From positions 327,297 through 391,296 of the forward strand of contig NZ_JALCZU010000001.1 in NCBI RefSeq assembly GCF_023522835.1: 64,000 bases of DNA, written 5' to 3'. Each line of letters opens with the position of its first letter. The first letter of the stretch is position 1. The DNA is from Oceanobacillus saliphilus. Lineage in GTDB: Bacteria > Bacillota > Bacilli > Bacillales > Amphibacillaceae. Of the stretch, positions 41,453 to 51,355 are shown in pieces. The translations under genes were made by a program, and so were the position numbers. The notes beneath the pieces are model-generated. The model ran no database searches and was not told the origin of the DNA. It saw nothing but the letters and a program-made list of their open reading frames with translations.

Positions 41453-42370
41453 CTACTTCACCCCAGGTGCAATGACAAACGCCTTGTCTTCTGTCGAGAC
41501 TTTTGCATTCACTCCGAGTGGAACGGAAAAGTGCGGAGAACAGTGACCTATTTTAAATCCGCTCAGGACCGGACCATCAAAATCAGTGAAATAATCTTCA
41601 AATACTTCGTGCATTGTAAGCGATGGTTCCACTTTGGGTTCTGCCTCCGCAAAATCTCCAAGGATAAATCCAGCAGCTTGAGAGAGTTTTCCGGAAAGCC
41701 TTAACTGGTTCAGCATGCTGTCCACCCTGTATGGCTCTTCTCCAATGTCTTCAAGAAGTACGAGTTTATCTATTGTATCAATTTCATATGGCGTACCAAG
41801 TGTACTTACCAATAAAGATAGATTCCCCCCCACCAATTGTCCTTCTGCAGACCCACTCGCATATTCCTTCAATGCAGATAGTTTTTCGGTATAGTACAAT
41901 TCAGTAGGTTCAAAAAGTTGTTGAAACAAATGACCTGTAAAATCGTCGAAATCATCTTTTGCGATGTCTGAAGCAAGCATTGGCCCGTGAAAGGTGATTA
42001 AATTTGTTTTTTGACGTATCGCAGTATGTAAATACGTGATATCACTATATCCCCAGATGATTTTCGGATTCTTCTTGATTTGTTCAAAATCCATTTTGTC
42101 TACAATGCGTCCGGTTCCATAACCACCTCTAGCAAAAATGATTGCTTTTATTTTTCTGTCGGCAATCATATCATGAAAATCTTCCAGCCGATCTTCATCA
42201 GAGCCAGCTAAGTATCCACGTACTTCTCTTATATTTCTTCCTAACTTGACATGAAGACCCATTTGTTCAAAAAATGGAATGGCTTTCTTCACTTTTTCTA
42301 TGTTTGGTGGACCTGCTGGAGCAATAACTCCAATCGTATCCCCTTTTTTCAAACGATTTGGAAAGATCAT
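41453..42370 (-). CDS. S66 family LD-carboxypeptidase, YkfA-like
   Basis: A 305-residue serine peptidase of the LdcA/MccF family. The nucleophile is the Ser of IIWGYSDITYLHTA (around residue 110-123); the Glu is in LVLLEDIGEEPYRVDSML and the His in FKIGHCSPHFSVPLGV. It trims the terminal D-Ala of murein tetrapeptides or related LD bonds in the cytosol. It lies between the binding-protein gene and the epimerase gene. The ribosome-binding site is weak (GCAGGG). Confidence 0.92.
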   Translation of the reverse strand: MIFPNRLKKGDTIGVIAPAGPPNIEKVKKAIPFFEQMGLHVKLGRNIREVRGYLAGSDEDRLEDFHDMIADRKIKAIIFARGGYGTGRIVDKMDFEQIKKNPKIIWGYSDITYLHTAIRQKTNLITFHGPMLASDIAKDDFDDFTGHLFQQLFEPTELYYTEKLSALKEYASGSAEGQLVGGNLSLLVSTLGTPYEIDTIDKLVLLEDIGEEPYRVDSMLNQLRLSGKLSQAAGFILGDFAEAEPKVEPSLTMHEVFEDYFTDFDGPVLSGFKIGHCSPHFSVPLGVNAKVSTEDKAFVIAPGVK

Positions 42371-42433
42371 ACGCAGCCCTGCTTTCCTTATATGATGTAG
42401 AGATCATTTTTAGTATATGTAATGATTGAAAAT

Positions 42434-42535
42434 GGGAGAGGCTCACATACACAATGTAAATGAGCCATCCCTCTTTCTATTCATTTGAAGCTTAAGCCTC
42501 TAAAGGGAGACCCCAGCTAAAGCGACCAGGGTTCC
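42434..42535 (-). promoter_or_regulatory. Two intercistronic hairpins between dppE-like and ykfA-like genes
   Basis: The 175-base gap has GGGAGAGGCTCA / TGAGCC-AT-CCC (42434-42445 / 42461-42471) and GGAGACCC / GGGTTCC (42506-42513 / 42529-42535). Neither has a strong T-tail, so they probably stabilise the binding-protein part of the mRNA or cause partial termination. Confidence 0.45.
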
Positions 42536-42545
42536 ACCTTGGATA

Positions 42546-44219
42546 TTAGTTTCTATCCGCAAATTTCAGGTCAAAGTATCCTACTGGATGACGAAGAATG
42601 CCTTCAACACCGTCTGCTTCGAGTACGACTGTATTGTAGTAGCGGATTGGTGTTGCGATCATTTCATCTGCCAGCATTCTTTCAGCTTCATACAAATACT
42701 CATAACGTTGTTCATCGTCTGTTTCTGCTTTTCCGTTTGCGATTAGTTCATCATATTCCGCACTGGAGAAGCCTGTACGGTTCATATAGGAATCAGTTAC
42801 AAAGCTTTCCAGGAAGTTAACTGGGTCACTGTAGTCATTGATGAAGGAACTACGTGAGAGTTGAAGCTCAAGATTTTGCTGTGCTTCCGCAAAGACGTTC
42901 CATTCCTGATTTTCCAATGACACATCGACACCAAGATTTTCGCTGATCATGCTCTGCATTGTTTCTGCTACTGCTTTGTTCGTGTCACTTGTGCTATAGC
43001 TTAGTACAACTTCCGGCAATTCATCATAGCCTTCCTCTTCCATGCCTTCAGCGAGAAGCTGTTGCGCAAGTTCTGGATTCAATTCTACCAAATCGCCATT
43101 TTCATCACGGAAATCACGGCCATCTGGAGTTGTAAATCCTGGTGATACGTAGCCATAGGCAGGTTCTACACCATTTTTCACTACATATTCTGCGATATCC
43201 GCTCTATTAAGCGCATAAGAGAATGCTTGTCTGATTTTCTTGTTTTGGAATGGTTCCATTGTCGTATTGAAACGGTAGAATTCTAAGCCACCATAATCGC
43301 CAATATACACATTGTCACCATCAATCAATTGATCGGAAAGCTCCGGTGGTATGCTTGCAGTGTCAAGATCCCCTGTTTCAAACATTTGGTATTGCGTATT
43401 TGTATCATTTACCATCGCAAAGTGAACTTTATCAAGCTTCACCGTGTCTGCATCCCAATATTCCGGATTTTTGACAAAGACCATCTCACTGGAATGATCC
43501 CATGATTCAAGCATAAATGGTCCGTTTGCTACAAATGTATCTGCTTCTGCATGCCAATTCGGATTTTCCTCAGCCACCTGATGGTTGATTGGGAAAAATG
43601 CCGGGTTTGTTAAGACATCCAGGAAGAATCCTGTTGGAGCTTCCAAGACAACTTCCAGTGTTTTCTCATCCACAGCTGTTACTGCTACATCATCTGCTGA
43701 GCCTTCACCAGTATTGAATGCCTCTCCACCTTCAATAAAATAGGCAAGGAATGCTGCAGCAGAGGCTGTATTCGGATCAAGCATGTATTTCCATGCATGA
43801 ACGAAATCTTCGGCCACTACAGGATCACCATTTGACCAGTTGGCATCTTCACGAAGATAGAATGTGTATGTTAAGCCATCTTCTGAGATATCCCAATCCT
43901 CGGCCACCCCTGGTCCTGCAACTGAATCCTGATCCAAACGGGTCAGACCTTCCATCAAGTTGTTAAGCGGGTCCCATGAAACGGCGTCAAAACCGATCGA
44001 TGGGTCTAGTGAAGTAGGTTCAACGCCATTATTTAAACGAAGTACCTTTTCACCGCTTTCTTCCTCTAATCCCTCTGTGTCCCCTTCACCTTCTGAAGAT
44101 TCGGTTTCTTCTGCCTCGGCATCATCTGCAGGATCCTCTCCAGCATCATCATTTGCGGTACATGCGGCAAGTACTGCTACGGTTGCTAATGCTAGTAAAA
44201 ATAATAGTAACTTCCTCAT
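42546..44219 (-). CDS. Peptide ABC transporter substrate-binding lipoprotein (DppE/OppA type)
   Basis: A 557-residue receptor. Lipoprotein signal with VLAAC (Cys20), then an acidic linker (about 21-58, DDAGEDPADDAEAEETE), then the SBP family 5 fold: RLNNGVEPTSLDPSIGFDAV, AWKYMLDPNTASAAAFLAYF and QAFSYALNRADIAEYVVKNG. In B. subtilis DppE binds murein tripeptides; with the ykf genes downstream the same cargo is likely. GGGGG before ATG. Confidence 0.94.
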   Translation of the reverse strand: MRKLLLFLLALATVAVLAACTANDDAGEDPADDAEAEETESSEGEGDTEGLEEESGEKVLRLNNGVEPTSLDPSIGFDAVSWDPLNNLMEGLTRLDQDSVAGPGVAEDWDISEDGLTYTFYLREDANWSNGDPVVAEDFVHAWKYMLDPNTASAAAFLAYFIEGGEAFNTGEGSADDVAVTAVDEKTLEVVLEAPTGFFLDVLTNPAFFPINHQVAEENPNWHAEADTFVANGPFMLESWDHSSEMVFVKNPEYWDADTVKLDKVHFAMVNDTNTQYQMFETGDLDTASIPPELSDQLIDGDNVYIGDYGGLEFYRFNTTMEPFQNKKIRQAFSYALNRADIAEYVVKNGVEPAYGYVSPGFTTPDGRDFRDENGDLVELNPELAQQLLAEGMEEEGYDELPEVVLSYSTSDTNKAVAETMQSMISENLGVDVSLENQEWNVFAEAQQNLELQLSRSSFINDYSDPVNFLESFVTDSYMNRTGFSSAEYDELIANGKAETDDEQRYEYLYEAERMLADEMIATPIRYYNTVVLEADGVEGILRHPVGYFDLKFADRN

Positions 44220-44235
44220 TCCTTTTCCCCCTTTG

Positions 44236-45240
44236 TTAATTAGTTGGCGCTAGTGCTAAAAGCTGTTTAGCCCGTTTATCCTGAAGCCAGCAACTCACTT
44301 TATGTGATTCTGAAAGCTCCGTGTCTGCGGGATAAACTTTATCACACACCTCCATCGCATATGGGCACCTTGCAGCAAAAGCACATGCTTGAGGAGGTGA
44401 GAATAAATCTGGTGGCGTTCCATCGATTGGGCTCAGTCGATCTTCTTTTAAATCCAATCGCGGAACGGAATTCAATAAGCCTTTCGTATATGGGTGCTGC
44501 GGTTCATAAAATATTTCCCGCTTTGTCCCGGTCTCGATTATTTTACCGGCATACATTACTGCAATCCGGTCGGCTATTTTTGCGACAACGCCAAGATCAT
44601 GTGTGATCAGGATAATGGAAACTCCTGTCGTATCTTGTATTTTTTCGAAGAGTTCCAGAATCTGTGCCTGGATAGTTACATCAAGGGCGGTTGTCGGCTC
44701 ATCGGCTATTAACAGATCAGGCTCACAGATTAATGCAATCGCAATGACGATACGCTGACGCATGCCGCCACTGAATTGATGCGGATATTGCTTTAATCTT
44801 TCCTCGGGATTTGAAATTCCGACAAGGTCCATCATCTCAATCGCTTTTTTCTTTGCTTGTTCACTCGTTACCTTGCGATGGGTGCGTAATCCCTCCATCA
44901 ACTGGGTTCCAATCGTTAACGTTGGATTCAATGCCGTCATCGGGTCTTGGAAAATCATCGATATATCCACACCGCGAATCGAGCGCATTTTCTTTTCGGA
45001 AAACTTGGCTAGATCCTGTCCTTTGAATAGGATGGAACCGTTTGTGATTTTACCCGGTGGATCAGGGATCAGTCTCATAATGGCATTGGATGTTACACTC
45101 TTCCCACAGCCCGACTCTCCAACAATCGCCAGGGTCTCTCCCTTATTTAAGTGAAAGTCAACCCCGCGGACAGCCTGAACTGTTCCACCATATGTCGTAA
45201 ACGTAACGTGGAGATTTTCCACGTGAAGAATTTTTTCCAT
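44236..45240 (-). CDS. Dipeptide ABC transporter ATP-binding protein DppD type
   Basis: A 334-residue ATPase: Walker [21 protein letters not shown], signature FSGGMRQRIVIAIAL, Walker B LLIADEPTTALD, H-loop ILITHDLGVVA, and the oligopeptide C-terminal extension with cysteines (PPQACAFAARCPYAMEVC). It pairs with the other operon ATPase. The start at 45240 follows AAGTAGGTGA; the frame is open further upstream inside the permease gene but without a site. Confidence 0.94.
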   Translation of the reverse strand: MEKILHVENLHVTFTTYGGTVQAVRGVDFHLNKGETLAIVGESGCGKSVTSNAIMRLIPDPPGKITNGSILFKGQDLAKFSEKKMRSIRGVDISMIFQDPMTALNPTLTIGTQLMEGLRTHRKVTSEQAKKKAIEMMDLVGISNPEERLKQYPHQFSGGMRQRIVIAIALICEPDLLIADEPTTALDVTIQAQILELFEKIQDTTGVSIILITHDLGVVAKIADRIAVMYAGKIIETGTKREIFYEPQHPYTKGLLNSVPRLDLKEDRLSPIDGTPPDLFSPPQACAFAARCPYAMEVCDKVYPADTELSESHKVSCWLQDKRAKQLLALAPTN

Positions 45241-45248
45241 GTTGTCAC

Positions 45249-46205
45249 CTACTTCCTTAATTTCGGATCGAGCGCATCTTGAAGTCCATCTCCAAGTACG
45301 TTGAAAGCAAACATCGTAAATGAAATGAAGAATGCCGGGAAGAATAGTGTCCACCAGTTACCAGAAAGGATTGCGCCGAGTGAATCATTGGCCATAACAC
45401 CCCAACTGGCATATGGTGCCTGGATTCCCAAGCCGATAAAACTCAAGAATGCTTCTGCAAATATTGCTGATGGAACGGTTAACGTCATCTGCACAATAAT
45501 CGGTCCCATCGAATTTGGAAGTAAATTTTTCCTGATGATTCTCGCTGACTTTGTACCGAATGACTTGGAAGCGAGGACAAATTCGTAATTCTTAATTTGC
45601 AATACTTGTCCCCGCACAATTCGAGCCATCCCGACCCAGCCAGTGACCGTTAATGCAATGATGATTGTCGAAAGGCTTGGCCCCAATACGACGAGCAGTA
45701 GGATAACGACTAGTAAATACGGGAGCCCATATAAAATTTCAATAATTCTCATCATAATATTATCCGTACGCCCGCCTTTATAGCCGGATATACCACCCCA
45801 GATAATTCCGATTGTCACATCAATGAGCGCAGCCATCACACCTACAAATAGTGATATCCTTGCCCCGTACCATGTTCTCGTAAAAACATCTCTTCCAGCA
45901 CTGTCTGTTCCAAACCAGTGTTCAGCTGAAGGCGGCTGATATTGGTTTGGCAGGTTCTGGGTATTTACTTGGTAAGGGGATAAGATAGGACCGAAAATAG
46001 CCATAATGGCCAAAAGTACTAAAAAGACCAGTCCAAGCATTGCCAGTTTGTTTTTCGCAAGTCTCCTCCATGCATCCTGCCAGTACGATAGGGAGGGTCT
46101 TGCAACCGTTTCGGCTTCATCTTTATCTTTTTCCTTCCAGTTAAACCAATCATCCGGTATATGGGAAGGAGAATGTGCTGTTTTCAGTTCATTACCAGGC
46201 TTCAA
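45249..46205 (-). CDS. Dipeptide ABC transporter permease DppC type
   Basis: A 318-residue permease with a soluble N-terminus and six helices. It has the OppC N-terminal domain (RRLAKNKLAMLGLVFLVLLA) and the EAA loop EFVLASKSFGTKSARIIRKN with its Gly/Leu pattern. TTG at 46205 sits eight bases after GGAGGGG, immediately after the DppB stop codon, pointing to translational coupling. Confidence 0.93.
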   Translation of the reverse strand: MKPGNELKTAHSPSHIPDDWFNWKEKDKDEAETVARPSLSYWQDAWRRLAKNKLAMLGLVFLVLLAIMAIFGPILSPYQVNTQNLPNQYQPPSAEHWFGTDSAGRDVFTRTWYGARISLFVGVMAALIDVTIGIIWGGISGYKGGRTDNIMMRIIEILYGLPYLLVVILLLVVLGPSLSTIIIALTVTGWVGMARIVRGQVLQIKNYEFVLASKSFGTKSARIIRKNLLPNSMGPIIVQMTLTVPSAIFAEAFLSFIGLGIQAPYASWGVMANDSLGAILSGNWWTLFFPAFFISFTMFAFNVLGDGLQDALDPKLRK

Positions 46206-46206
46206 T

Positions 46207-47139
46207 CTATTCCCCTCCTTTTTTGTGGAACTTGATTCGAGGGTCAAGGATTCCATATGCGATATCAACAAGGAACAGCATCAGAATAAGGAATGCACTG
46301 TAAAATACTGTCGTTCCCATGATTACCGGATAATCCCGCTGATTAATACTTTCAACGAAATATTTACCCATTCCTGGAATCGCGAAAATCTGTTCAATAA
46401 CAAATGTGCCTGTCAATATACCAGCAAGCAGTGTACCCATAATCGTTACAACAGGCATGAGTGCATTTCTCAATGCATGTTTAAATACAATTTTCCACGG
46501 AGATAGCCCCTTGGCGCGGGCCATTTTTATGTAATCCTGTGTTAGGACCTCAAGCATGGTGGAACGGGTCAGCCTCGCTATAATTGCCATTGGGCCTGTA
46601 GCAAGTGCGAGCACGGGCATTACCATATGTGCCGGACTAGACCATGTGGCAGGTGGCAATAGATTCAAATTTACAGCCAGTTGCTGAATGAGCAGTGTAG
46701 CCAAAATGAAGTTCGGTATCGAGATACCCAAAACAGCAAATCCCATTGCCATGTAGTCAATAAAGCCATTGTGTCGCAATGCAGCAATGATTCCGAGAAT
46801 AATCCCGGATATGACTGCAACCGCAATCGTTACGAGACCGAGCTCCAATGAAATTGGAAATCCTCTTCCCAGCAAATCATTGACTGTCTGATTAGGCTGC
46901 TTGATCGATGGCCCAAAATCAAATGTGGCCACCGATTTTAAATAATTCAAGTATTGAATGTGATAGGGTGCATCCAAATTATAGTGCGCTTCCAAATTGG
47001 CCTTGATCGTTTCGTTTGAAGACTGGTCACTATTAAATGGGGAGCCAGGTACATTGACCATCAAGATGAATGTCAATGTAATGATTATCCATAGCGTTAC
47101 AAGCATGATCATAAAACGTTTTAATATGTACTTCAGCAT
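46207..47139 (-). CDS. Dipeptide ABC transporter permease DppB type
   Basis: A 310-residue, six-helix permease. N-terminal MLKYILKRFMIMLVTLWIII is the OppB family start; the EAA loop is DYIKMARAKGLSPWKIVFKH. It forms the membrane channel with DppC. GGTGGAG precedes the ATG. Confidence 0.94.
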   Translation of the reverse strand: MLKYILKRFMIMLVTLWIIITLTFILMVNVPGSPFNSDQSSNETIKANLEAHYNLDAPYHIQYLNYLKSVATFDFGPSIKQPNQTVNDLLGRGFPISLELGLVTIAVAVISGIILGIIAALRHNGFIDYMAMGFAVLGISIPNFILATLLIQQLAVNLNLLPPATWSSPAHMVMPVLALATGPMAIIARLTRSTMLEVLTQDYIKMARAKGLSPWKIVFKHALRNALMPVVTIMGTLLAGILTGTFVIEQIFAIPGMGKYFVESINQRDYPVIMGTTVFYSAFLILMLFLVDIAYGILDPRIKFHKKGGE

Positions 47140-47189
47140 GACTCTCCACCCCCGATGTTTCGTAAGCTTCTTTTGTGTTTATTTTGTTT

Positions 47190-48014
47190 TTATGAGAAAG
47201 CTGTATGCATTGCAAGCTCCGTCATAACAAGCATTGCTTTGTATGCCTCGAGAATATTCTCTGCCTGATAGCGGACAATGGTCGTCCCTTGTTCAATCTC
47301 TGTACCCGGCATCAAATTTGCCCATTCGGCCTGTCCATAATTATTGAACTCCATTTTCAGAACCGGTTTTTCCGGTGGGGTCAGCGCCACTACCCGTTGT
47401 CTATTCTCTAGGGCATCAGCTACTTTTTTAGTCAAAAGCTCCCCAGCCTTTTTAGGTGTCAGGCTTTTAACTGCAGACCTGGAGATTGCTTCTTTTACTG
47501 TTACTGTGGTGACATTCGGTATGAGCTCCTCTGCTTCTTTCGCTGCCTGATCGTCTCCTGCGACCAACAGTACCGGAACTCCGAAATGACCAGCAACATA
47601 GGCATTCAAACCCATCTCCCCGATAGCATGATCATTTATATAAATATTCCGTATTGCATGAATCATAGAGTGGGAAAGGACACCAGGTTGGCCTGCTCTT
47701 GCATGATACCCAATAAACATGGCACCACTATATGTATCGTCCAATCCCTGCATCATAGAAAACGGTTTCACATCACCTGTAATCAATGAAGCATCCGGAT
47801 GTAGCTCATCAATCAGGATATTGTTCATTTTCGAATGACTGTCATTCACCAAAACTTCCACGCAACCATACTTAAAAGCTGCTTCCACTGCATAATTCGT
47901 TTCTTCCGTCATGATTCTTCTTGCACGTTCATAATTATGTTTACTGGAATCGATATATGTATAATCAGGAATACCAGTAATCCCCTCCATATCTACGGAT
48001 AGGTACAACTTCAT
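47190..48014 (-). CDS. D-aminopeptidase DppA (M55 family)
   Basis: A 274-residue zinc peptidase that forms a decameric ring in B. subtilis and removes N-terminal D-amino acids such as D-Ala from D-Ala-D-Ala. Zinc ligands and catalytic residues are in LYLSVDMEGITGI (Asp-x-Glu), VNDSHSKMNN, FIGYHARAGQPGVLSHSMIH and the NAYVAGHFGVPV segment. First gene of the operon; ATG 48014 follows GAAGGTGAT. Confidence 0.94.
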   Translation of the reverse strand: MKLYLSVDMEGITGIPDYTYIDSSKHNYERARRIMTEETNYAVEAAFKYGCVEVLVNDSHSKMNNILIDELHPDASLITGDVKPFSMMQGLDDTYSGAMFIGYHARAGQPGVLSHSMIHAIRNIYINDHAIGEMGLNAYVAGHFGVPVLLVAGDDQAAKEAEELIPNVTTVTVKEAISRSAVKSLTPKKAGELLTKKVADALENRQRVVALTPPEKPVLKMEFNNYGQAEWANLMPGTEIEQGTTIVRYQAENILEAYKAMLVMTELAMHTAFS

Positions 48015-48110
48015 GTAAATCACCTTCGATATCTTTTTAGTTTTAATTTTCTATTATATTAACACAAATTTTAAAATAATAGAAGTCTAATAGTTACTAT
48101 TAATCTGAAT
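48015..48110 (-). promoter_or_regulatory. Promoter region of the dppA-led operon
   Basis: A very AT-rich stretch with a -10-like TATAAT (minus strand, inside TTAATATAATAG) but no good -35. A short palindrome TAATAG-TTA-CTATTA (48088-48102) lies upstream. The B. subtilis dpp operon is CodY-repressed; the best CodY-like match here (ending AGAAAATT) has about five mismatches, so I do not call it. Confidence 0.3.
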
Positions 48111-48215
48111 TTTAAATATCTTATAAAGGCAATCATATTAATAGGTTTTAAGATTCTATTAGTTATCCAGATGTGGATAACTAATGTCCATAGCCTGATC
48201 ATAGAAAGAAAACAA

Positions 48216-48253
48216 AAAAACAGGTGAGCCAATATGGCTTCACCTGTTTTTAT
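48216..48253 (-). terminator. Terminator after murA
   Basis: Stem AAAAACAGGTGA-GCC / GGC-TTCACCTGTTTTT with an AATAT loop and a T-run, 30 bases after the murA stop codon. Confidence 0.8.
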
Positions 48254-48282
48254 ATCCAATATAACGATACGATAAAATACGA

Positions 48283-49614
48283 TTATAACTCTGCTGCTAT
48301 TCTTGTATCCTTAAAATCTACTTTTACTAATGGTCCGACAACATTTCCATTTTCATCAACACGTTCAATATCTGCACCTAATGCTGCTAGTTTACCAACA
48401 ATATCTACATAGCCTCTGTCAAGATGCTTCAGCTCTGTCACTCGTGTTGCGCCCTCGCCAACCAAACCTGCGAGAATAAGCGCTGCTGCTGCGCGAAGAT
48501 CTGTTGCTGCAACTTCTGCCCCTTGAAGATCAGATAATCCTTCAATGATCACACTACGGCCTTCAATCTTGATATTAGCGTTCATACGTCGGAACTCTTC
48601 CACATGCATAAAGCGATTTTCAAAAACGGTTTCTGTAATGACACCCGTACCTTTCGCACGCAACATTAATGCCATCATTTGAGATTGCATATCTGTTGGG
48701 AATCCAGGATGTGGGAGAGTTTTAATGTCTGTCGATTTAAGTTCACTCGGTCCGATGATACGAATACCATTTCCCTCATCGATAACTGTTACATTCATTT
48801 CTTCCAATTTAGAAATTACAGATCGCAAATGCTCACTTACTGCATTTTCAATGAGGACATTGCCCCCCGTAATAGCAGCTGCCACCATAAACGTACCTGC
48901 TTCAATACGATCCGGTATAATGGCATGTTCTGTACCATACAGCTTTTCCACACCTTGAATGCGGATTGTTTCTGTTCCGGCACCAACGATTTTAGCGCCC
49001 ATTTTATTAAGGTAGTTAGCTAAGTCTACAATCTCTGGTTCTTTTGCTGCATTTTCGATAATCGATTTACCGTCAGCAAGTGCAGCAGCCATCATAATAT
49101 TTTCAGTAGCACCAACACTTGGCATATCCAGGTAAATCTTTGCCCCTTTCAGTCGGCCATCTACTTTTGCTTCAACAAAGCCGTTGCCTACATGAATGTC
49201 AGCACCCATTGCTTCAAAACCTTTTAAATGCAGATCGATTGGGCGGGAACCTATTGCACATCCACCCGGCATTGCAACCTTTGCGTGTCCATAGCGGGCC
49301 AATAATGGTCCCAAAACCAAAACAGAGGCACGCATTTTCCGAACATATTCAAATGGAGCTTCTGTTTCAAGCTGCTTTGAAGCATCCACATATACTGTAT
49401 TGCTTTCTGCATGAAACTCAACATCAGCATTTAAATTTCTTATTACTTCATTGATTGTATATACATCAGCTAAAACCGGTACCTCTTTGATAACACTTGT
49501 TCCTTCGCTGGCTAAAAGACTCGCAGCAAGTACAGGTAGTACTGCATTTTTGGCACCCTCAAGCCGAACGGTGCCATTCAATTGGTGTCCGCCTCTTACG
49601 ATGATTTTTTCCAT
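48283..49614 (-). CDS. murA: UDP-N-acetylglucosamine 1-carboxyvinyltransferase (MurAA)
   Basis: A 443-residue enzyme adding enolpyruvate from PEP to UDP-GlcNAc, the first committed step of peptidoglycan synthesis. The PEP/fosfomycin Cys is in [21 protein letters not shown]-terminal [19 protein letters not shown] and [14 protein letters not shown] are typical. Its place next to ywmB/ywzB and the atp operon identifies it as the MurAA-type copy of Bacillaceae. Confidence 0.96.
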   Translation of the reverse strand: MEKIIVRGGHQLNGTVRLEGAKNAVLPVLAASLLASEGTSVIKEVPVLADVYTINEVIRNLNADVEFHAESNTVYVDASKQLETEAPFEYVRKMRASVLVLGPLLARYGHAKVAMPGGCAIGSRPIDLHLKGFEAMGADIHVGNGFVEAKVDGRLKGAKIYLDMPSVGATENIMMAAALADGKSIIENAAKEPEIVDLANYLNKMGAKIVGAGTETIRIQGVEKLYGTEHAIIPDRIEAGTFMVAAAITGGNVLIENAVSEHLRSVISKLEEMNVTVIDEGNGIRIIGPSELKSTDIKTLPHPGFPTDMQSQMMALMLRAKGTGVITETVFENRFMHVEEFRRMNANIKIEGRSVIIEGLSDLQGAEVAATDLRAAAALILAGLVGEGATRVTELKHLDRGYVDIVGKLAALGADIERVDENGNVVGPLVKVDFKDTRIAAEL

Positions 49615-49649
49615 GTTTTTAAATCTCCTTCAGATCCAATTTCACTATA

Positions 49650-50363
49650 TTAATATTCATGTATTAGGATAGGTGTTCCTATCGTGTATGTCGTGTTCAT
49701 TTCTTCGTCTGCTACAATAGCGATTTGCAGATTCATTTGGGTACCCTGTATCATGAAATTCTGCTTCCATAAGTCTGTATACCCGTAAATGATTTTTTTA
49801 TGCATTGAATTTTCTATTGTATCAATTTGTGTTGTGCTATGTTTTACATTAAAATATTTTGTGATGTCATCCATAAATACATCACTACTCATTATACCAC
49901 CCTGCTGCACAGTGAGACAAGCAAATAATTTTAACGATTTTGTAAAGAATCTATCTTTGATCATTTCTTTCCTTAATACATACGCTTCTTCTATGTTTTC
50001 GTTCCATTTTGTTCCTTCTATTACAACAATTAGTTCAGGCTTGAATGCCTCATTTTGTGGTATAACGACATTATAGGTTACGTCTATTCCTTCTACTTTG
50101 TGAACGTCCCCAAAAATATATTTTATTACATTTTCGTTTTCAATCCTAGAGTCTAAACTACTATATTTAAAATCTGCTACAATATCTTCTGCCTTTTGTT
50201 TCGTGATGTTTTCTTTCATGGTGACCTGCCAGCTGTTAATAGGTGCTTGATGTTCCAATGCGAAATGGGCCAGATCGATTATTTCCTCTCTTTCCATTCC
50301 ATATACCATTGGTTTGGCTGTTACAAATAAGAGCAGTATAAGTATAATTGCTGTTTTTCTCAT
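49650..50363 (-). CDS. YwmB family protein (secreted, TATA-box-binding-protein-like fold)
   Basis: A 237-residue protein with an N-terminal signal (MRKTAIILILLLFVTAKPMV) and otherwise soluble, consistent with the YwmB family, whose structure resembles TATA-binding protein but whose role is unknown. Conserved-looking blocks include NSWQVTMKENITKQ and GYTDLWKQNFMIQGTQMNLQ. It sits between ywzB and murAA as in B. subtilis, 35 bases before murA. Confidence 0.88.
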   Translation of the reverse strand: MRKTAIILILLLFVTAKPMVYGMEREEIIDLAHFALEHQAPINSWQVTMKENITKQKAEDIVADFKYSSLDSRIENENVIKYIFGDVHKVEGIDVTYNVVIPQNEAFKPELIVVIEGTKWNENIEEAYVLRKEMIKDRFFTKSLKLFACLTVQQGGIMSSDVFMDDITKYFNVKHSTTQIDTIENSMHKKIIYGYTDLWKQNFMIQGTQMNLQIAIVADEEMNTTYTIGTPILIHEY

Positions 50364-50466
50364 ATTAAAAATCCCCCTGTCTGAAACTATTAATTATAGC
50401 TTTGACAAGAGGATTACGTTTCATACGATACAAATTACGACAAATGATAGTTTGTTAGAATTGTTT

Positions 50467-50697
50467 CTAGAAGAAAAATACTAGATCACTTGACCATCTG
50501 AGTATTTCTAAGAAAAATCTGCTTACACCTGTTCCAATCACAATTGTGATAAACAAGAGAAAGATTCTTCCTTCTGTCGTGCGCCCTTTTTTTATAATAC
50601 CTTCGTAGTTCATGGAAAGAACGAGACGCCACGTTATATAGATGAAGATTAAATGTGAAATCATACTTATTAAAGCCATTTGCCCAATCGAAAACAT
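50467..50697 (-). CDS. DUF1146 family membrane protein (YwzB)
   Basis: A 76-residue protein with two membrane helices (about 4-26 and 46-66), matching the YwzB/DUF1146 family: MISHLIFIYITWRLVLSMNY and a GR-rich loop. Function unknown. Conserved between ywmB and the atp operon in B. subtilis. ATG 50697 follows AAAGGTGG. Confidence 0.88.
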   Translation of the reverse strand: MFSIGQMALISMISHLIFIYITWRLVLSMNYEGIIKKGRTTEGRIFLLFITIVIGTGVSRFFLEILRWSSDLVFFF

Positions 50698-50979
50698 AAG
50701 TACCACCTTTGTTTATTTTCTACATGTAACTGTGACATTTTTCATGATAAATGTCAACGAATTTCGCTGAAGTGGCCTATAAAGTCGGTTTGTGATATAT
50801 ATATGGAAATTCGCTATCACATTCTCTCATTTCCCGGGAAATATCGACATAAAGGTAGAAATAGTTGATGATTGGCATCGTTTCACTTAGTTACGATGGT
50901 ATTTTTTTACAATTTTGACTTGAAGCAAAACACTGGAGACTATATAAGTTGTGACATAGGGTAGTCAGCTTCGGCTACC

Positions 50980-51097
50980 GCTCTGGGGAATAAACTACGC
51001 TTTTCGCGGGCGGCTGGTGAGCCAACTTGCGCTAATGCGCTGCGCTGTCTCACCGATGCCTCTGCTCCCGCAGAAGTCTCCGTTTATTCCCCAGAGC
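50980..51097. repeat. Foldback repeat element 1 with perfect 16-bp terminal inverted repeats
   Basis: 118 bases bounded by GCTCTGGGGAATAAAC (50980-50995) and its complement GTTTATTCCCCAGAGC (51082-51097). Inside, read on the minus strand, GGAGACTTCTGCGGGAG, CGGTGAGAC, GGCTCACCAGCCGCCCGCG and AAAGCGTAG follow the plan of the very common Bacillaceae interspersed repeat (GGAGACTCC-GCGGG ... GTGAGAC ... GGCTCACC-GCCGCCCGCGG). It is non-coding, and mobility would need a transposase elsewhere. Confidence 0.8.
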
Positions 51098-51355
51098 TAT
51101 TTTACGGTTCATGAGGAATTACCTATATTCTCAAAAGCAATAAAAACTCCACTCAGCTTTACCATTCCAGTCAAGCGGTGGCTGTGAATACTCCTGGATT
51201 AGAATGTAGCCAGAGCCTTCGGAAAAACATTCCCACAGTGTTATCGAGCTAAGTAAATCATGTTTATGGAAGAATTCTTTGTCTATTGTTTTAAAAATGT
51301 TTGAGTACTAAAACTCGATTAAAAAGCCATCTATAATTGGTACAAATCTATACTA

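Noticed and set aside
48024-48070. CodY box before the dppA-like gene
   Set aside because: The best candidate has about five mismatches to AATTTTCWGAAAATT in a very AT-rich context, where such matches arise by chance.
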